From positions 1-5,644 of the forward strand of contig JAUXGP010000122.1 of assembly GCA_030621995.1 (NCBI GenBank): 5,644 bases of DNA, in the 5' to 3' direction. This stretch comes from Psychrilyobacter sp. (GTDB lineage: Bacteria > Fusobacteriota > Fusobacteriia > Fusobacteriales > Fusobacteriaceae). This document shows positions 5,279 through 5,644 of the stretch, one piece after another (the first letter of the stretch is position 1; each line of letters begins with the position of its first letter). The notes under the pieces are model-generated. The model searched no databases. It saw only the letters and a program-made list of their open reading frames with translations, and was not told where the DNA came from. Made by a program: the position numbers and the translations under genes.

Positions 5279-5644
5279 CTAGAATATCCTTCCATCGATA
5301 TTAAAGAATGGGAATATCGATAAAAATCCTGTCTTAGCCATATTTATTAATCCTAACTGTACCCCCGTAAGGTCATCTGTCTTGTTGAATAATCCCATTT
5401 GAAATGCTGAATTTTGAGAAATATTAATCGTTCCTAGATCAATTGTTGATCTGCCTTTTGAGTAGTTAACAAATCCAAATCGGACACCTTTTACATCGTT
5501 TGACACATTAATAAGTCACCATAAAAGTCCTGTAGAATCTCCCTTATGAATATTAACAACACCAAACCCTACTCCTTTGAATGTGTTTTCTATTCTATTG
5601 GCTCCTAACATTCCAATTTGTAGCCCTTTAAAATTAGCAGTATC
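5279..5644 (-). pseudogene. LA_2272-like surface-repeat protein, C-terminal part with in-frame TGA
   Basis: The frame is open from the window edge, with one TGA at 5516-5518, to the TAG at 5279-5281. It contains short imperfect repeats of the form G-x-x-[FILM]-G-[LMFV]-[IVL]-N: GLQIGML, GVGFGVVN, a disrupted unit at the TGA, GVRFGFVN, FQMGLFN and GVQLGLIN. The protein then ends FLSIFPFFNIDGRIF. This matches the style of the LA_2272 surface-repeat / VC2662-like families, thought to be envelope-associated. The TGA falls where the repeat demands Gly (LLW-stop-LINVSND against LxxGLIN), so a single GGA-to-TGA change explains it. A 75-residue frame can be read from a GTG at 5504-5506, but it has no ribosome site and starts mid-repeat, so it is not an independent gene. 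The N-terminus lies outside the window. Real nonsense mutation and base-call error are both possible. Confidence 0.72.

Noticed and set aside
5516..5518. TGA read as glycine (SR1/Gracilibacteria-type code) or as tryptophan or selenocysteine
   Set aside because: Only one in-frame TGA occurs, while proS, merR, VirK/YbjX and the barrel gene (over 1,000 codons together) contain none. No SECIS-like hairpin was evident after it, and the protein style is fusobacterial, where TGA is a stop.
1..5644. tRNA, rRNA, CRISPR array or insertion sequence
   Set aside because: No cloverleaf with a TTCGA-type loop, no rRNA motif, no regularly spaced repeats, and no transposase or terminal inverted repeats with target duplication were seen.

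Overview
The window is AT-rich DNA that most resembles a member of the Fusobacteriota (Fusobacterium / Propionigenium / Ilyobacter / Cetobacterium type). The reasons are the proline-tRNA ligase sequence style, the small outer-membrane beta-barrel protein with a typical signal peptide, the low G+C, and AGGAGG-type ribosome binding sites. This assignment is inference from sequence style; no database search was run. Bases 1-28 are not genomic: they match the complement of the MGI/BGI (DNBSEQ) sequencing adapter. The left edge is therefore almost certainly a contig end carrying untrimmed adapter.

Layout. On the minus strand, about 29-912 is the N-terminal half of prolyl-tRNA synthetase (proS), cut by the contig end, with a strong extended -10 promoter at 1008-1036. 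Divergent from it, 1212-2024 (+) is an intact MerR-family regulator with a BmrR/GyrI-like effector domain, closed by a strong and probably bidirectional terminator at 2030-2058. From 2059 to 2397 there is no convincing gene, only a 40-codon gene-like remnant and a candidate terminator. The rest of the window is on the minus strand, read right to left. It holds the end of a LA_2272-like surface-repeat protein interrupted by an in-frame TGA (5279-5644, continuing off the window), a complete 196-residue outer-membrane beta-barrel protein (4499-5089), a structured non-coding element (4284-4435), a VirK/YbjX (DUF535) family protein (3265-4179), and a lipoprotein gene broken by an in-frame TAG and a frameshift (2398-3191).

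How the genes relate. Separate terminators and promoters suggest mostly single-gene transcripts. Several minus-strand products are envelope-related (surface-repeat protein, outer-membrane barrel, VirK/YbjX protein, lipoprotein), so 2398-5644 reads as a loose cell-envelope neighbourhood beside housekeeping proS. Two of these envelope genes carry disruptions while proS, merR, DUF535 and the barrel gene are clean. Both nonsense codons can be explained by G-to-T changes. Because untrimmed adapter is present, real gene decay and read or assembly error must both be considered. I did not find a clear new defence or mobile system. The most unusual non-coding signal is the nested 83-base hairpin and neighbouring stem-loops upstream of the VirK/YbjX gene.
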